DNA of 64,000 bases, from positions 131,103,973 through 131,167,972 of the forward strand of contig NC_092860.1 in assembly GCF_032062135.1 (NCBI RefSeq), in the 5' to 3' direction. Under the pieces are notes generated by a model that was not told the DNA's origin, searched no databases, and saw only the letters and a list, made by a program, of their open reading frames with translations. This stretch comes from Pyxicephalus adspersus (taxonomy: Eukaryota > Chordata > Amphibia > Anura > Pyxicephalidae). Within the stretch, counting starts at the first letter, position 1. The number at the start of each line of letters is the position of its first letter. Made by a program: the position numbers and the translations under genes. Positions 35,111 through 45,372 of the stretch are shown in pieces.

Positions 35111-36670
35111 GATTTTTTTTTCTTTTTTCTTTTTTTTTCTATGTTAAGACTCATCCCTACCCCGGCCACACTCAATGTTCAGTAACTGCAGTTAACTCAC
35201 AAAATTGTAAACAGAAATGAATTTGCTAAATTTTCACAAAAAAGGTTACCTAATCAGCTGTCAGTTGGTGCTAATAAATAATAAAAATTCAATGACATTT
35301 GAATTCCTTAGTTGCCTTGCTGCTAAAAATGTACTTTTGCACCTAAACTTTGGCTTGCATAAAGAAAGAAAAATATTAATGCTTTCCAATTAACCCACTA
35401 TGTGGGGGCCATAGACTTTAATGCAAGTTTTAATCTGTAAAATTGTAGCAAATTCACACACCTCCACTTGTCATCCCTTGCATTATTCTGCTCAACAATC
35501 TGAAAGGCCTTCTGAGAGGTTGTAGCATTTTTTAAAGATTTTTCTAATTTGTGTTTGATAGAAATTTTGTTATGAGATCTGTGAATTAAAAGAGAACCTG
35601 TACTTTTCCCTTTCGGGTTTTTGTTTAATTAAAAATTGGAAAAACAAACAGAAACTAATCCTTTGGGAGGAAAAAATGGGAAGGAGTTCATTTAGGCTGA
35701 TTAGGGTAAACCAAGGGTTAATAAGGGGTTAAACTGGAAGATGTTTTATTTAAGGGTAATAAAAACATTACTCTTCATATAAGGTTACTTTGAATGGCAT
35801 TATTGCTTTGTTTCATTCACCTGAAGATCAAAGAGTTTAGAAGATGAATAAAACAAAGTGGGTACAAAAATATCAATGCAGCTTTGTATCTCTCTCTCTG
35901 CCATTGTTTATAAACACATAGTTTGTTTTTTAGTTTTTTCATAATACCAACCTCTGAAGTTGTCCCTTCTATAAAGCAGCTCCTGCTATGAATATATTGT
36001 AGTAAACATTAAAACAGGAAATAGATAATAAATAATAATTACTGGCAGAAGATACAAGGTAGCTAGTGGTGGGGATTTCAGCATTAAAGGAAACATTATA
36101 AGCCCATTTACAACTATGCATGTTCATCACCACACGTACTGCAATGCAGTGGAGCAGTGCTAATTTTTGCTCTTAAGTAATTTTTTTGAAGAAAGAAACC
36201 TTGGTAATAATGCAGTGGACACTTTTGTGCTGATATTTTATGTGTACTCCTTTGTTCAAAAACAAAGTGTGTGCTTGGACTGTGATGCTATGATCACCCC
36301 CTTTCCCTTAACATTTAAAAATATTCTTCCACGATAATATTTTCCCTCAGTAACATATATTGCTGACATAATCGTAACTGCCATAGGATATATAATACTG
36401 TCCGCTATTATTGTGATTTATGTACTTCTACACCATTACATAAATCAGTTCATTATTTCCTCTTTGTACCTTATTCTTGGATTACCATCTTGCTCATTTA
36501 ACAGAGGTGGTAATGCTGATTTGTTGTCAAATCAGCAGGCTGGATAGCAGAAAAAGTGCAGAAATGTCACTTGTCTGATTGATATGTAAACTCCAAATCT
36601 TTAGTCAGAATGGTTTTATTCTAAGCTATGATCCAGTTAATCAAAGGGAATTTTTTTTTATAAAGTAAAC
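35111..36670. other. No gene recognised
   Basis: AT-rich with the T-rich tract at 35108-35138. The part at about 36340-36640 has a conserved-element texture (GGTAATGCTGATTTGTTGTC, CACTTGTCTGATTGATATG), unproven. No coding sequence. Confidence 0.35.
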
Positions 36671-36730
36671 AATGTATTTTAAATACAATGTTATCAAAAA
36701 AACTACACACAATAATAATAATAATATTCT
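36671..36730. repeat. Short direct repeat x, copy 1
   Basis: TATTTTAAATACAATGTTAT followed by CACACAATAATAATAATAAT matches 37112-37163 (GTTTTAAATACAATGATAT, CACACATCATAATAATAAT) in direct orientation, 440 bp away. Together with duplication B next to it, this suggests a duplicated unit. Confidence 0.6.
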
Positions 36731-36812
36731 AATAACAATAATAAAACATTGGCTCCTTTTCATATCACAATTATGGCCAATAATAGGGCAATTGTTCCCC
36801 TCATTTTATGGC

Positions 36813-37105
36813 TATAAGTCTCTAGTTTTGCTGTACCCTATACAGCAGCACTGATGACCATACTGGGGTAAAGAAAGGGACATGCATGTTCTTCTACAGT
36901 CCATACCATAGATCATTTACCATACCATAGAGAATTTAGCACCATCCACCTGGTAGAAATATGTAGGGTTGTGTACATTTTAGAAATGGATGAGCAAAAG
37001 TAGAAACACTTTGGCAGGAAAAACAGTTCCAATATACATTTTACATTTGTGTATTTAGATGTTTTCCTAGAGTTTAGATTTAAAATAAATCTATAGTAAT
37101 ACAAA
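36813..37105. repeat. Direct duplication B, copy 1 (empty site)
   Basis: This aligns with 38141-38618 in the same orientation. Shared blocks: ATAAGT-TCT, CAGCAGCACTGA, CACCATC-ACCTGGT, TAGGGTTGT/GGGGTTGTA, ATTTTAGAA-TGGATG, CTTTGGCAGGAAAAACAG/CCTTGGCAGGAAAAACAG, GATGTTTTCC-AGAGTTTAG and ATAGTAAT. At 36896-36911 it reads ACAGTCCATACCATAGA, without the hAT element that interrupts copy 2 at the corresponding place. Confidence 0.75.
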
Positions 37106-37111
37106 AATATA

Positions 37112-37163
37112 GTATTGTTTTAAATACAATGATATAAAAAATCCACACATCATAATAATAATA
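37112..37163. repeat. Short direct repeat x, copy 2
   Basis: Partner of 36671-36730. It lies just after duplication B copy 1. Confidence 0.6.
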
Positions 37164-38140
37164 GATATATGTTTCCAGTCTTGTAGAAAGCTTTTTTTAA
37201 AAAGAGTTTGGAGTGTGTTTTTGAAAAAAAGAGGTTGGTCAGGTTCTGATACCAGACAGGGTTTGGTTTGCAATCAATGTCCATTTATCCCAAAGTTTTA
37301 AACAATATAAACTGAAAATGAGGAGGTAATACAATTGTGTTGGAAGTTGTAAGGATAGTGTTAAAACATACGATTGCATTTTTGTGCGTGGCACCATCCT
37401 TTAATAGCTCAGCACTTCAGTGGGTTGTAATAATTATTTCCAATATAAATAAAATTAGCCTAAAATACTGGTATTGATTTTAATTTATTGACCATGTATG
37501 ATTTCTTGTTTACAGCATGAGTTTTATTGTTTACTGGGGCGGGCAGCTTCAGAACCAGTCTCAAACGTCTAATAAACAGGAGATGATTGTTTAGTTACAT
37601 TTCCAGTTCAAGATTTACATCCCAGCTGTATTCCTCCAGCGGAATAAATGTCATCTTTAACGGTCATTAGATACAAATATGTTATGTGATAATCCACAGT
37701 GCATTTACATGCATTTCAATAGCTGCCATCTCAGCTGTCTACAGCACATGCATTTTGCATTTTGTCAGCAAAGAGTGATTACCGTCGCGGTACTGGAAAG
37801 AGAAATCCGTTTTCATCGATTTAGCAAGGAAAGGCTCCTAATCAATGATTTTCTCAATCTACAGTAGCAGCATTGTGTCTTTTGTATGTTAATTATACAC
37901 ATGGTATTTATAGTTTATAGGGAGGAAAATGATAGAAACATTGAGATGATATAGTCTATATGTCTAAATTAGCCTGCATCAGATTTAATTGGGGGACATT
38001 TACAAAGCAGAGTGGAGAAATATTTTTAAAGCTTATCTAGGGCTGAATTCTAGACTGAAAGGGAAAACACATTATCGCAGCTAGATATTTATTAATAGAA
38101 AATGAAAGATATCTTTAAATGCAATCTGAATGTGACTTGG
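37164..38140. other. Candidate conserved non-coding segment at 37500-37870
   Basis: No repeats or coding signature. Within it, about 37500-37870 has moderate GC, scattered CpG (TACCGTCGCGGTACTGG) and dense candidate factor words (CAGCTGTCTACAGC, CATTAG, CTAATCAATGATTTTC). This resembles developmental enhancers in vertebrates. It is an impression without alignment. The short frame at 37679-37867 has no domain. Confidence 0.25.
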
Positions 38141-38618
38141 TATAAGTTTCTTGCAATACCAGCAGCACTGAGGATCATGGTGGGGTGGATAAAGAGACAT
38201 ACCTGTGCTCCTTCAACAGTCTAAACCAGGGGTGCCCACACTTTTTTGGCTTGCAAGCTACTTTTAAAATTACCAAGTCTAAATGATCTACCAACGATAA
38301 AAACTTGGACTTTGGACTAACGCCTGTGCGCAGTAAGGTTTATTTTGAAAGGCAGGGCTCCCCGATCTACTCGTGTTGCCTTTGTGATCTGCAGGTAGAT
38401 CGCGATCCACCTGTTGGGCACCCCTGGTCTAAACCATAGAACAGAGAAAGTCACACCATCTACCTGGTTGAACTTTGTGGGGTTGTATAAATTTTAGAAG
38501 TGGATGGACAGAAGTATAAACTCCTTGGCAGGAAAAACAGCTCCAGTACGTGTATTACATCTGTGTACTTGGATGTTTTCCAAGAGTTTAGCTATACAAC
38601 CCATAGTAATGTAAAACA
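38141..38618. repeat. Direct duplication B, copy 2, interrupted by a hAT element
   Basis: Partner of 36813-37105. The homology stops at 38226 and resumes at 38427, and the interruption is exactly the hAT element plus one copy of its 8-bp target-site duplication. Confidence 0.75.
38227..38426. mobile_element. hAT non-autonomous element with perfect 8-bp target-site duplication
   Basis: The element starts CAGGGGTGCCCACACTTTT and ends GTTGGGCACCCCTG, giving terminal inverted repeats of at least 12 bp (CAGGGGTGCCCA). GTCTAAAC flanks both sides exactly (38219-38226 and 38427-38434). This meets the hAT pattern: CA-GGG termini and an 8-bp duplication. Subterminal words include GGTAGATCGCGATCCACC on the right and GCTACTTTTAAAATTACC on the left. 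Length 200 bp, no coding capacity. Insertion occurred after duplication B formed, because copy 1 is uninterrupted. Confidence 0.92.
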
Positions 38619-40974
38619 TTTTACACCCACATTTTTGTAAAAGAGCAAATCTTCTTAAAATGCCTGCATATGCAATAACTACATAAGGTATAGAAACGCA
38701 TATGGTGCATGCTCCATACAATGTATGCAAAAGAACATGACTGCATGATGACTTTTGGGTTTAGTTTGGCTTTTGTGATTATCAATTAAAGGTGTAAAAA
38801 TACCACTTGAAATTCACATAAATCCTAACAATTACCATTTTTTGTCTAATATATATATAACTATATAATTTATTATTTTTGTATATTTGCAAAAAAATAC
38901 TTGTTGATGTACTACTGAGTTAGTAAAATCTTTTGCATTTGCTACATTGACATCTCAAGCATGGTTTACCCCATGTGGACTACAAAAGACCTCTTTATTA
39001 TGTTATGGGAAGGTTGTTCAGCAGTCCAAATCAGGATTGGGCAATCTAGGGTGGCAATGTTGTTCCTATATAAATATAGTACAGTGAGTAAGCATTGTTT
39101 TTTTGGACTCTGGCATGGGTGATGTAGGAACTTGCCCAATTTTACCCCGAACTGCCCTTATCCGAAAATAAAATAAATTAAGGGGGAAAACACATTTATT
39201 AGAAATTTCAAAGTTTGGTTCTGATGGAGGCATATGGAGGGGAAAACTGTATTTAACTGTGTTATGTGTTAAATGTGGTTGTTCTGTTAAGTTTACCTCT
39301 AATAACTGCACTAATAATATCCCTCAAAACACCATACAACACAACTGAAACTAAATCTCTAGCAACATCCCCTCAGCCCCCATGACAGGGGGTATTCTCC
39401 TATTACTTTTATTCCTCACCTATATTCAAGGGTGATCATGGACAGGAGCTCCCTTATATGTTCCCTTTCTTCCTAGTACTGTTAATCTGTCCCTGTTGTA
39501 CTTCACCTAACTTTTCCCCATTTCTCACTCCTTGGTCTTCTATAAGCAGGGCAGTGGAGCGGCTCAGCATTGACTTACGTACATACCTGTATTTTTTGTC
39601 TTATGTCTTGGCTTTAGCACACACAGACCTTGCCCCTGTCTGCCCAACTCCACTGTTAAACCAAACTAACAGCAGGGATAGGACAAATCTGAGCCTAGTA
39701 TTTGGGTTAGCAATCCAAGTAAATCTGATTTGCCCACTTCAGTGTTTCCTTGCTTTGTTGTTCTGCTATGGGGGACCATGAGCTAAAGGGACATAGCTAA
39801 GAATAAGTTTTTCGAGGGGGAAAAACTCCTAAAAGCTTATACTTGTTTATATACTGTAATGCATAAAAAATGGGATGAATAGGACATAAAGTTCTATTGT
39901 GATCCAGAATTTATAAATTCTCTATTTTAGTGTTTATTTTCTTTGGTGCCAAAACAAAGTCAGCCGTGGCATCCTCCTCCTTTAAAGGCACAAAATAATA
40001 AAACTCCAAAATCTTCCATCACCACCTCCCACTTGGTGGCAGGTGCTCTTTTATGTTGTCAGATTTAATTTAAGCCTTTTATCTTGAATCACAAACAAGT
40101 TATCAGGTGCTTTAAATCAAAGTATTAAAGGTAACATTGAAGATTCTGTCTCCCTGTGATATATATTTTTTTCCAGAAGACAGAGAAACGTATGTAGAGA
40201 GAACAAAAAACAACCTTATTCAAGAAAGAATTGCAGAGCACTAAAACAATTCTTAAAGTAAACCTGTCATTAATTTTGACCCAGCAAAGATAGGCAAGGT
40301 TAGTTGTCAGTTGTTTACCTCCAGTTGTGAATACATTTCTCCAGGCAGGGTTGATTTTACGATTAGGGACAGTAATCATGTTCCTATAGGAGAAAAAAAA
40401 AAAATGCTTTCCCTGTAGAGCTTTGAGCTGCACATTGTTTTCTAACCATAAATAGAGATAGAATATTGTCACAATGTAAGTTTAAGCTAGTCTATTGCTA
40501 GTAAAACTATTAGATAAAATATTATTCTGTATTTAGGAATAAAGAGGTGTTAGCATTGAGCACCAAATAATGTATTCCAATAAATTCCTAATAAATACTG
40601 GCCAGACTGTAGATCCCCAACCCAGAGTAGCTGTTTTGTGCAAATTCCACTGTTCAATGCAGGACAACTATCCAAAGTTTGTCATCATGCATCGGAGCAT
40701 TGTTTTGTGCCAACCTTCTTGAATCGACTCCTAGAGTGGTGAGCAGGAACCATTTGAAAAACTTTGATGATCCCTTGGCTATAAGTAGTATTTAATCCTG
40801 GCACATGGCTCCCATTTGTGCTCGATTCGGTTGTTAGGTTAAAGTAGTCATAGCAAATTTCTTTCATCTGGAGCTCTTCTACATCCAGCATTTTTGGGAT
40901 TTAAGGCACCAAAAACACTCCTGATTTGGATAACACTTCCTGGTGGATGGAATGGTGGCATTACAACACAATGG
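38619..40974. other. No gene recognised
   Basis: AT-rich unique-looking sequence. The frames at 39458-39781 and 40125-40472 are the longest but contain no recognisable family signature. No repeat match elsewhere in the window. Confidence 0.45.
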
Positions 40975-41136
40975 GGTTGGATTTATTAAAGTTCACCAAG
41001 ACTGGAGGAGATAGACTACCATGGAATTAATCTTGTAGGGGGTTGAAAACATTGATTTCAGGTTTGCTGAATCACCCAGGTTCACCATATGAAAGTCTAT
41101 CTTATCCATTCTTGGATAGCTTTATTAAATCAGGCC
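40975..41136. mobile_element. Foldback MITE-like element, family F copy 3
   Basis: Left arm: GGATTTATTAAAGTTCACCA, AGACTGGAGGAGATAGACTA. Right arm: GGTTTGCTGAATCACCCAGG, GAAAGTCTATCTTATCCATT, CTTGGATAGCTTTATTAAAT, CAGGCC. The left inner arm (GATCCAGC part) is lost, so the copy is shorter than the others. Confidence 0.75.
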
Positions 41137-41346
41137 AAATTGGAAACCCTCCAGTGTCATCAACATGTTTCTGACTTTTTTCCCTCTACCCAAGACAGCT
41201 GATCGACACTACAAAACAAATTTTTGCAATTCTAGGTGTTTTGCACAGTAGATCTCATCACAGTGGAACAAGTCATGTTACCAACATGATCTTAAACAGT
41301 AATCCCTCTGAATTAAGAAATAATGGGAATATATGTGTGTAAATAA

Positions 41347-41352
<6 letters not shown>
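41137..41352. other. No feature recognised
   Basis: Short AT-rich interval between a foldback element and the (AT)n tract. Confidence 0.4.

Positions 41353-41387
<35 letters not shown>
41353..41387. repeat. (AT)n microsatellite
   Basis: About 17 uninterrupted AT units, followed by degenerate AT-rich sequence to about 41430. Confidence 0.95.
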
Positions 41388-41391
<4 letters not shown>

Positions 41392-41538
41392 TATATGAAA
41401 CTATATATACATGGATATACATGGAGCTTAAAAATCAGACTTCCTGATTCTATCTGTTGACTATGCAACACCTTTCCCCATGCTAATACACTTCCTGTTC
41501 TCAGGTATCAATACTATTCTTCCATAGATACAATACAG

Positions 41539-41735
41539 TGGGGCTGATTTATCATATAAATGCCGTAAGCTCGCTGCAGGAATATACGCTACGCTGGACA
41601 CGGCGCATTACCGAGCCGGAGCCGACTGCTAGGGCACTCGCCTGCTGGCTTACAGCATTGATAAATGAGCAGTGGAGTCGAGAATTCGCCAATTAAAGCG
41701 ATTAATTTTCAGCTGCGTGATTCAGGTGCTTCTGT
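41539..41735. repeat. CpG-rich repeat, family A-like copy
   Basis: Starts GGGGCTGATTTATCATATAA, has a CpG-rich body (GACACGGCGCATTACCGAGC) and an internal TGATAAATGAGC. The start matches the reverse-complement terminus of the family A copies at 1 and 47640 (GGGGC-GATTCATCAAGC type). The body is diverged from them, so it may be a subfamily. Confidence 0.45.
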
Positions 41736-42596
41736 TAAACTCTGTCAATGGTGATGTAATCATAGCAATCCATTAGGGCCTGTTCCAGAGTCCATTACAG
41801 GTCAATTCGAATCTTTAGTGCTTGATCTTTTTTTTTTTTTTTTTTATGCTACATGGTAATTGCTACATTTTTTATGTTACATTATACTAATTCAGAAAAT
41901 TGCTTAATTTATAGTTAGATTAGCTGCAAATGTTGTTTGAATACTTTTTTTTTTTTGGACTGGTTGCAACACTGCAAACTAATTCATATCGAGCCGTATA
42001 AATACTAATTAGAACTTTATAATATGTCATCTTATCACACAATAGTATGAATGTAAAAATAAGTTTAAAAGCATTTTGGATCTGATTTAAATTTCATAGT
42101 TTGGCTTTAAAGAAATCAAATATTTGAAAAAAAGATGCCAAAGATGTTATAATACATGTATTAAGGAACATTTACTGATTTCACTTGTGTGTGTACGTCA
42201 AAATAGATTTAAGTGTATATAAATACATATGCATTTTCATTAATACTATTTTACTGGACTGGTTTGTGGAGGGGGGGGGGGGACATTAATTATGTAAGTA
42301 TGCTTGGATGGTATGCATTGTTGTGACTTTTTGTAATCTTCATTATTGTTAGCACCTGTTGCTGCAATGTTTTTGTGCCTGGTTTCTAATTACGGTTTCT
42401 GTTGTTTAGCAATTCTTCAGCAATGTTTTGTCATTTTATCCACAAATAATTAGTACAATATATCCATGATTTCCTCCTCTTTATTCCATCCTGGATTTTT
42501 TTTGTTTACCCTGTTTTCCTAAAGTAATCACTGTCATGGCGATTTGTGTATTAGGGGTGCTGATGAATAATTGCTGTGTTACCTTTCTTGTCATAT
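41736..42596. other. No gene; homopolymer tracts
   Basis: Holds T18 at 41828-41845, a T run at about 41946-41957, and G12 at 42271-42282. No coding sequence or LINE ORF1 signature is seen here, so the LINE that follows is 5'-truncated or its 5' part is unrecognisable. Confidence 0.5.
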
Positions 42597-42603
42597 ATGG
42601 CTG

Positions 42604-43110
42604 GCTCTAATTTTTATCTACTATCCCACAATGTACAAGGGCTAAACTCCGCTACCAAAAGGAGAAAAGTGTTTAATTATTCTTCTACTTTTGGGAGCTC
42701 ATATTGTGAGCCTACAAGAAACTCGTTTTTCAGTCTCTTCTAGACCAAAGTATGTCCACAAATCTTACACTCAAATTTACCAGGCTTGTTTTACAGAAAA
42801 GAAAAGAGGGGTCCTGACTGCTTTCCATCGCTCTCTCCCTTTCTGTTGCGACTTGGAAATTGCGGACCCTACTGGGCGATATTTAATATTGCAGGGAAGA
42901 TTATATGATGTTGACGTCACAATAATTAACTATTATGCCCCTAACTCCCATCAACTGTGGTTTTTCATGCATCTCTTCTCTCTCGTTGAGAAACATGCAA
43001 AAGGCACACTCTTTTTGATGAGTGATTCAAATTTAATTATTGACCCTAGAATGGATTGTTCTCCTATACAACAAGGTAATAATCACAACAAGGTGATAAC
43101 AACTTATCAA
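42604..43110 (+). pseudogene. LINE ORF2, endonuclease domain remnant
   Basis: The first block has the HNVQGLNSATKRRKV motif (conserved Asn, GLN-S--KR). A frame change near 42690 leads to a block with SLQETRF, the conserved catalytic Glu region of APE-type endonucleases. It continues with GRYLILQGRL and INYYAPN, which are typical of the L1 domain core. The expected GGDFN motif is degenerate here (SDSNLIIDP at about 43021-43047), so the metal-binding Asp is shifted or altered. The frame ends at a stop near 43111. Confidence 0.85.
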
Positions 43111-43250
43111 TAGATAGATGCTTGGAGGGAATTTAACCCCACTGTGAAAGATTACTCTTTTTTTCAGTAAATCTTGGTAGCCTAACAAGAATAGATAATA
43201 TATTTGTACAACAGCAATTTCTACCTCAAATTTTCAAGAATTCAAGAATT

Positions 43251-43604
43251 GTGTCAACTCTGTGGTCCAAACATTTTCCGATAATATTGCAGTGGCACTC
43301 GGTACTTCCTAAATCACGCATGCTTAACTGGCGCCTTAATGAAGCTTTACTCCCCTCCCCGGAAATATTTGGGGTGGCTGAGCAAGCGGTACTGCAGATT
43401 TTCGCTATAAACACTCCCTCAGTTTCGTCTCCTATTACGATATGGGGTGCCCATAAGGCTACCATCCGGGGAGTCTTTATCCAACTGGCTGCTCGTCGGA
43501 AAAAGACTAGAAACCAAAACATTGAGAAACTGACCAAAGTTGTGGAACAATTAGGTAATAAGGTAAAGGCTAACCCGTCCACCTATTTGTATCGGGAACT
43601 TTGA
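43251..43604 (+). pseudogene. LINE ORF2, linker between endonuclease and reverse transcriptase
   Basis: An open frame of 117 codons carries MLNWRLNEALL and later AARRKKTRNQNIEKL, matching the W-LN--LL pattern and the basic coiled-coil-like linker seen after the endonuclease of L1-type ORF2. It closes at a stop near 43602, after which the homologous sequence continues in the same general frame. The opposite-strand frame at 43226-43582 is a shadow. Confidence 0.65.
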
Positions 43605-44400
43605 GTGCGCATGGGATTAAATAGCCTGTTAGACTATCAAGTGGAAAAACAAATATGCTGGTCTAGGAGGAACTATTACACAAGGGCTAACAAACCTGGC
43701 CCTATGCTGGCCAAAGTCCTTTCACCCAAACAGAACCTTTCAGACCCTATTAAACTGAGGAAATCTAATGGTCGTATTATAGCCAATCCAGAAACTATAT
43801 GTTCTATGTTTACAGAAGTACTTTCTAAAGTGTATAGTTCAGGAGGGTCATTTAATTCTGTGAAGGCGGATGAGTTGTTTGCGCATCTTCCCCTTCTGGT
43901 ATTAACGGAGGCTTTGGCGGAGTCCATGGAGGCAGAAATTAGTGAAGTAGAAGTCTTGCAAGCCATTAAAAACATTGAAATCCTCAAAATCACCTGGCCC
44001 AGATGGGTTCTCAACTTTATATTACAAGATGTTTTCTGAAATTCTAGCTCCCAAATTAGTTGATATGTTTAATTACCTTAGAACCCACCCGGATCACCCA
44101 ATGTCTTCTTCATTGGCCCACATTGTGATGATACCAAAACCTGGTATAGACCCTTTAGACCCCCATAATTATTGGCCCATTTCGCTTTTGAATGACGATT
44201 TTAAAATTCTAATGAAAGTATTGGCCACCGGACTTAATACATTTCTTGGGAACTTAATTCATATAGACCAAGTTGGTTTTGTCCTGGGCAGACAAGCTTC
44301 TGACAGCACTAGGAAAATGATTAGTCTTATCCACTGTGTGCAAAAAGATCGAATCCCTAGTATGGCTTTTAGCTTTAGACGTTCAAAAAGCTTTTGACTC
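43605..44400 (+). pseudogene. LINE ORF2, reverse transcriptase fingers remnant
   Basis: The frame at 43605-44039 holds the pre-RT segment. A frame change near 43970 leads to KSPGPDGFS, the strongly conserved start of the LINE reverse transcriptase. It is followed by HIVMIPKPG and NYWPISLLNDDFKI, where R-P is normally found (here W-P). GFVLGRQASDSTRKM matches the conserved GF--GR--SDN-R block. The frame ends near 44397, just where the catalytic F-D-A/S block should appear, and the sequence there is frameshifted. Confidence 0.9.
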
Positions 44401-44459
44401 GATCTCCTGACTCCTCTCCTTTTTAAATTCTGCAAAAACTGGATTTCTGTCAAAGTTTT

Positions 44460-44771
44460 ATGGCATGGTTACAAGCATTATACTCTAAGCCCACAGCGAA
44501 AATTTGCTATACTTCCTATTATTCAGAGTCTTTCCCCATAAGTCAAGGGACTAGGCATGGGTGCCTGTTGTCACCTATTTTATTGATTTTAGCAATTAAA
44601 CCTCTGGCTTGTTTCATCAGGCACCATCCCTGTATTCATGGTATACCAATTGCAGACTCTATCTTCAAAGTGAGTTTATTTGCTGATGACCTTCTGTTAA
44701 CTATTACCCAGCCAAGAATCTCACTTCCCAATTTAATAAATCTCTTTAAGAGGTTTTTCCACAACATATAG
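44460..44771 (+). pseudogene. LINE ORF2, reverse transcriptase palm with FADD
   Basis: The frame contains QGTRHGCLLSPILL, matching the conserved QG-RQGCPLSP motif with changes at Q and P. It then has FADDLLL at 44679-44699, the catalytic YADD/FADD box that binds the metal ions. The box itself is intact, but the frame is cut on both sides, so no active enzyme can be made. Confidence 0.92.
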
Positions 44772-45372
44772 ACTACTTGGGTATTAAACTAACCTCCTTG
44801 TTTTCAAAGCTTTTTGTTGCTAATTATCCCCCTTTATTTGCTGCACTTAGGAAATTATTGCAAAAATGGAGTTCTCATCCTATCTCCTGGATTGCCAGGA
44901 TTAATTCGGTCAAAATGACAATTCTTCTGAAACTGCTCTATTTTTTTTAGTACACTCCCAGTAACTGTCACCTTGCAAGTATTAAAGGCATTTCAGCGCA
45001 GGATTTTCTCCTTTATTTGGAACAACAAAAGATCCAGAATTAGACGTGGCACTATGTTTGCCCATAAAACTCAGGGGGGGTTGGGAATACCTAATATTCT
45101 GAAATATTACCAGGCGGCTCAAATTACCCCGATAACCTCCCTTTTTGCTGGCCATAGAGTGCTGTCCTGGGTATCTTTGGAAGCCTCCCTAATATCCCCA
45201 ATTTAAGGTGATGATGAGATGGTATATGGTACCTTCCAAAATGAAGTATATCTCCCCATCAGTGTCTCAATTATGTTTCAGGGGATGTCAGGACCTAGGC
45301 ACTGACTACCATATCTGGTGGACATGTCCCTCTGAGATGGTATATGAATACATTTTTATGGTTCTTTTATTT
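44772..45372 (+). pseudogene. LINE ORF2, thumb and C-terminal Cys/His remnant
   Basis: The block at 44973-45206 (FQRRIFSFIWNNKRSRIRR, then GGLGIPNILKYYQAAQI) matches the conserved L1-type post-RT segment FIW--K-PRI---L and GGL--P---YY-AA. The last block, near 45262-45325, has CFRGCQDLGTDYHIWWTCP, a degenerate form of the C-terminal Cys/His motif (C-R-C---GT--HI-W-CP). Sequence between the two is shorter than in full elements, suggesting deletion. Confidence 0.8.

Larger units (their letters stand above)
42597..45372 (+). mobile_element. L1/Tx1-type LINE, 5'-truncated and degenerate
   Basis: This is a non-LTR retrotransposon copy covering most of ORF2: an apurinic endonuclease-like domain, then reverse transcriptase, then a C-terminal Cys/His segment. 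The parts lie in order on the plus strand but in different frames with in-frame stops, so the copy is inactive. Visible breaks include a frame change near 42690, a stop near 43111, a change before 43251, a stop near 43602, a change near 43970, another near 44397, and further ones after 44771 and 45206. The end segment after 45206 joins a region that should be more distant, suggesting an internal deletion. Neither ORF1 nor a poly-A tail with target-site duplication was seen. L1/Tx1 assignment rests on domain order and motif style. Confidence 0.85.

Noticed and set aside
35003..35185. 60-codon frame with a strong start context
   Set aside because: It ends in a poly-Phe run from a T tract and shows no known domain. 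It is kept as a low-confidence observation but not called as a gene.
39458..39781. 107-codon frame with hydrophobic stretches
   Set aside because: T-rich composition explains the hydrophobicity; there is no signal peptide plus domain pattern I recognise.
43226..44014. Minus-strand frames of 112 and 118 codons
   Set aside because: They are shadows of the plus-strand LINE ORF2.
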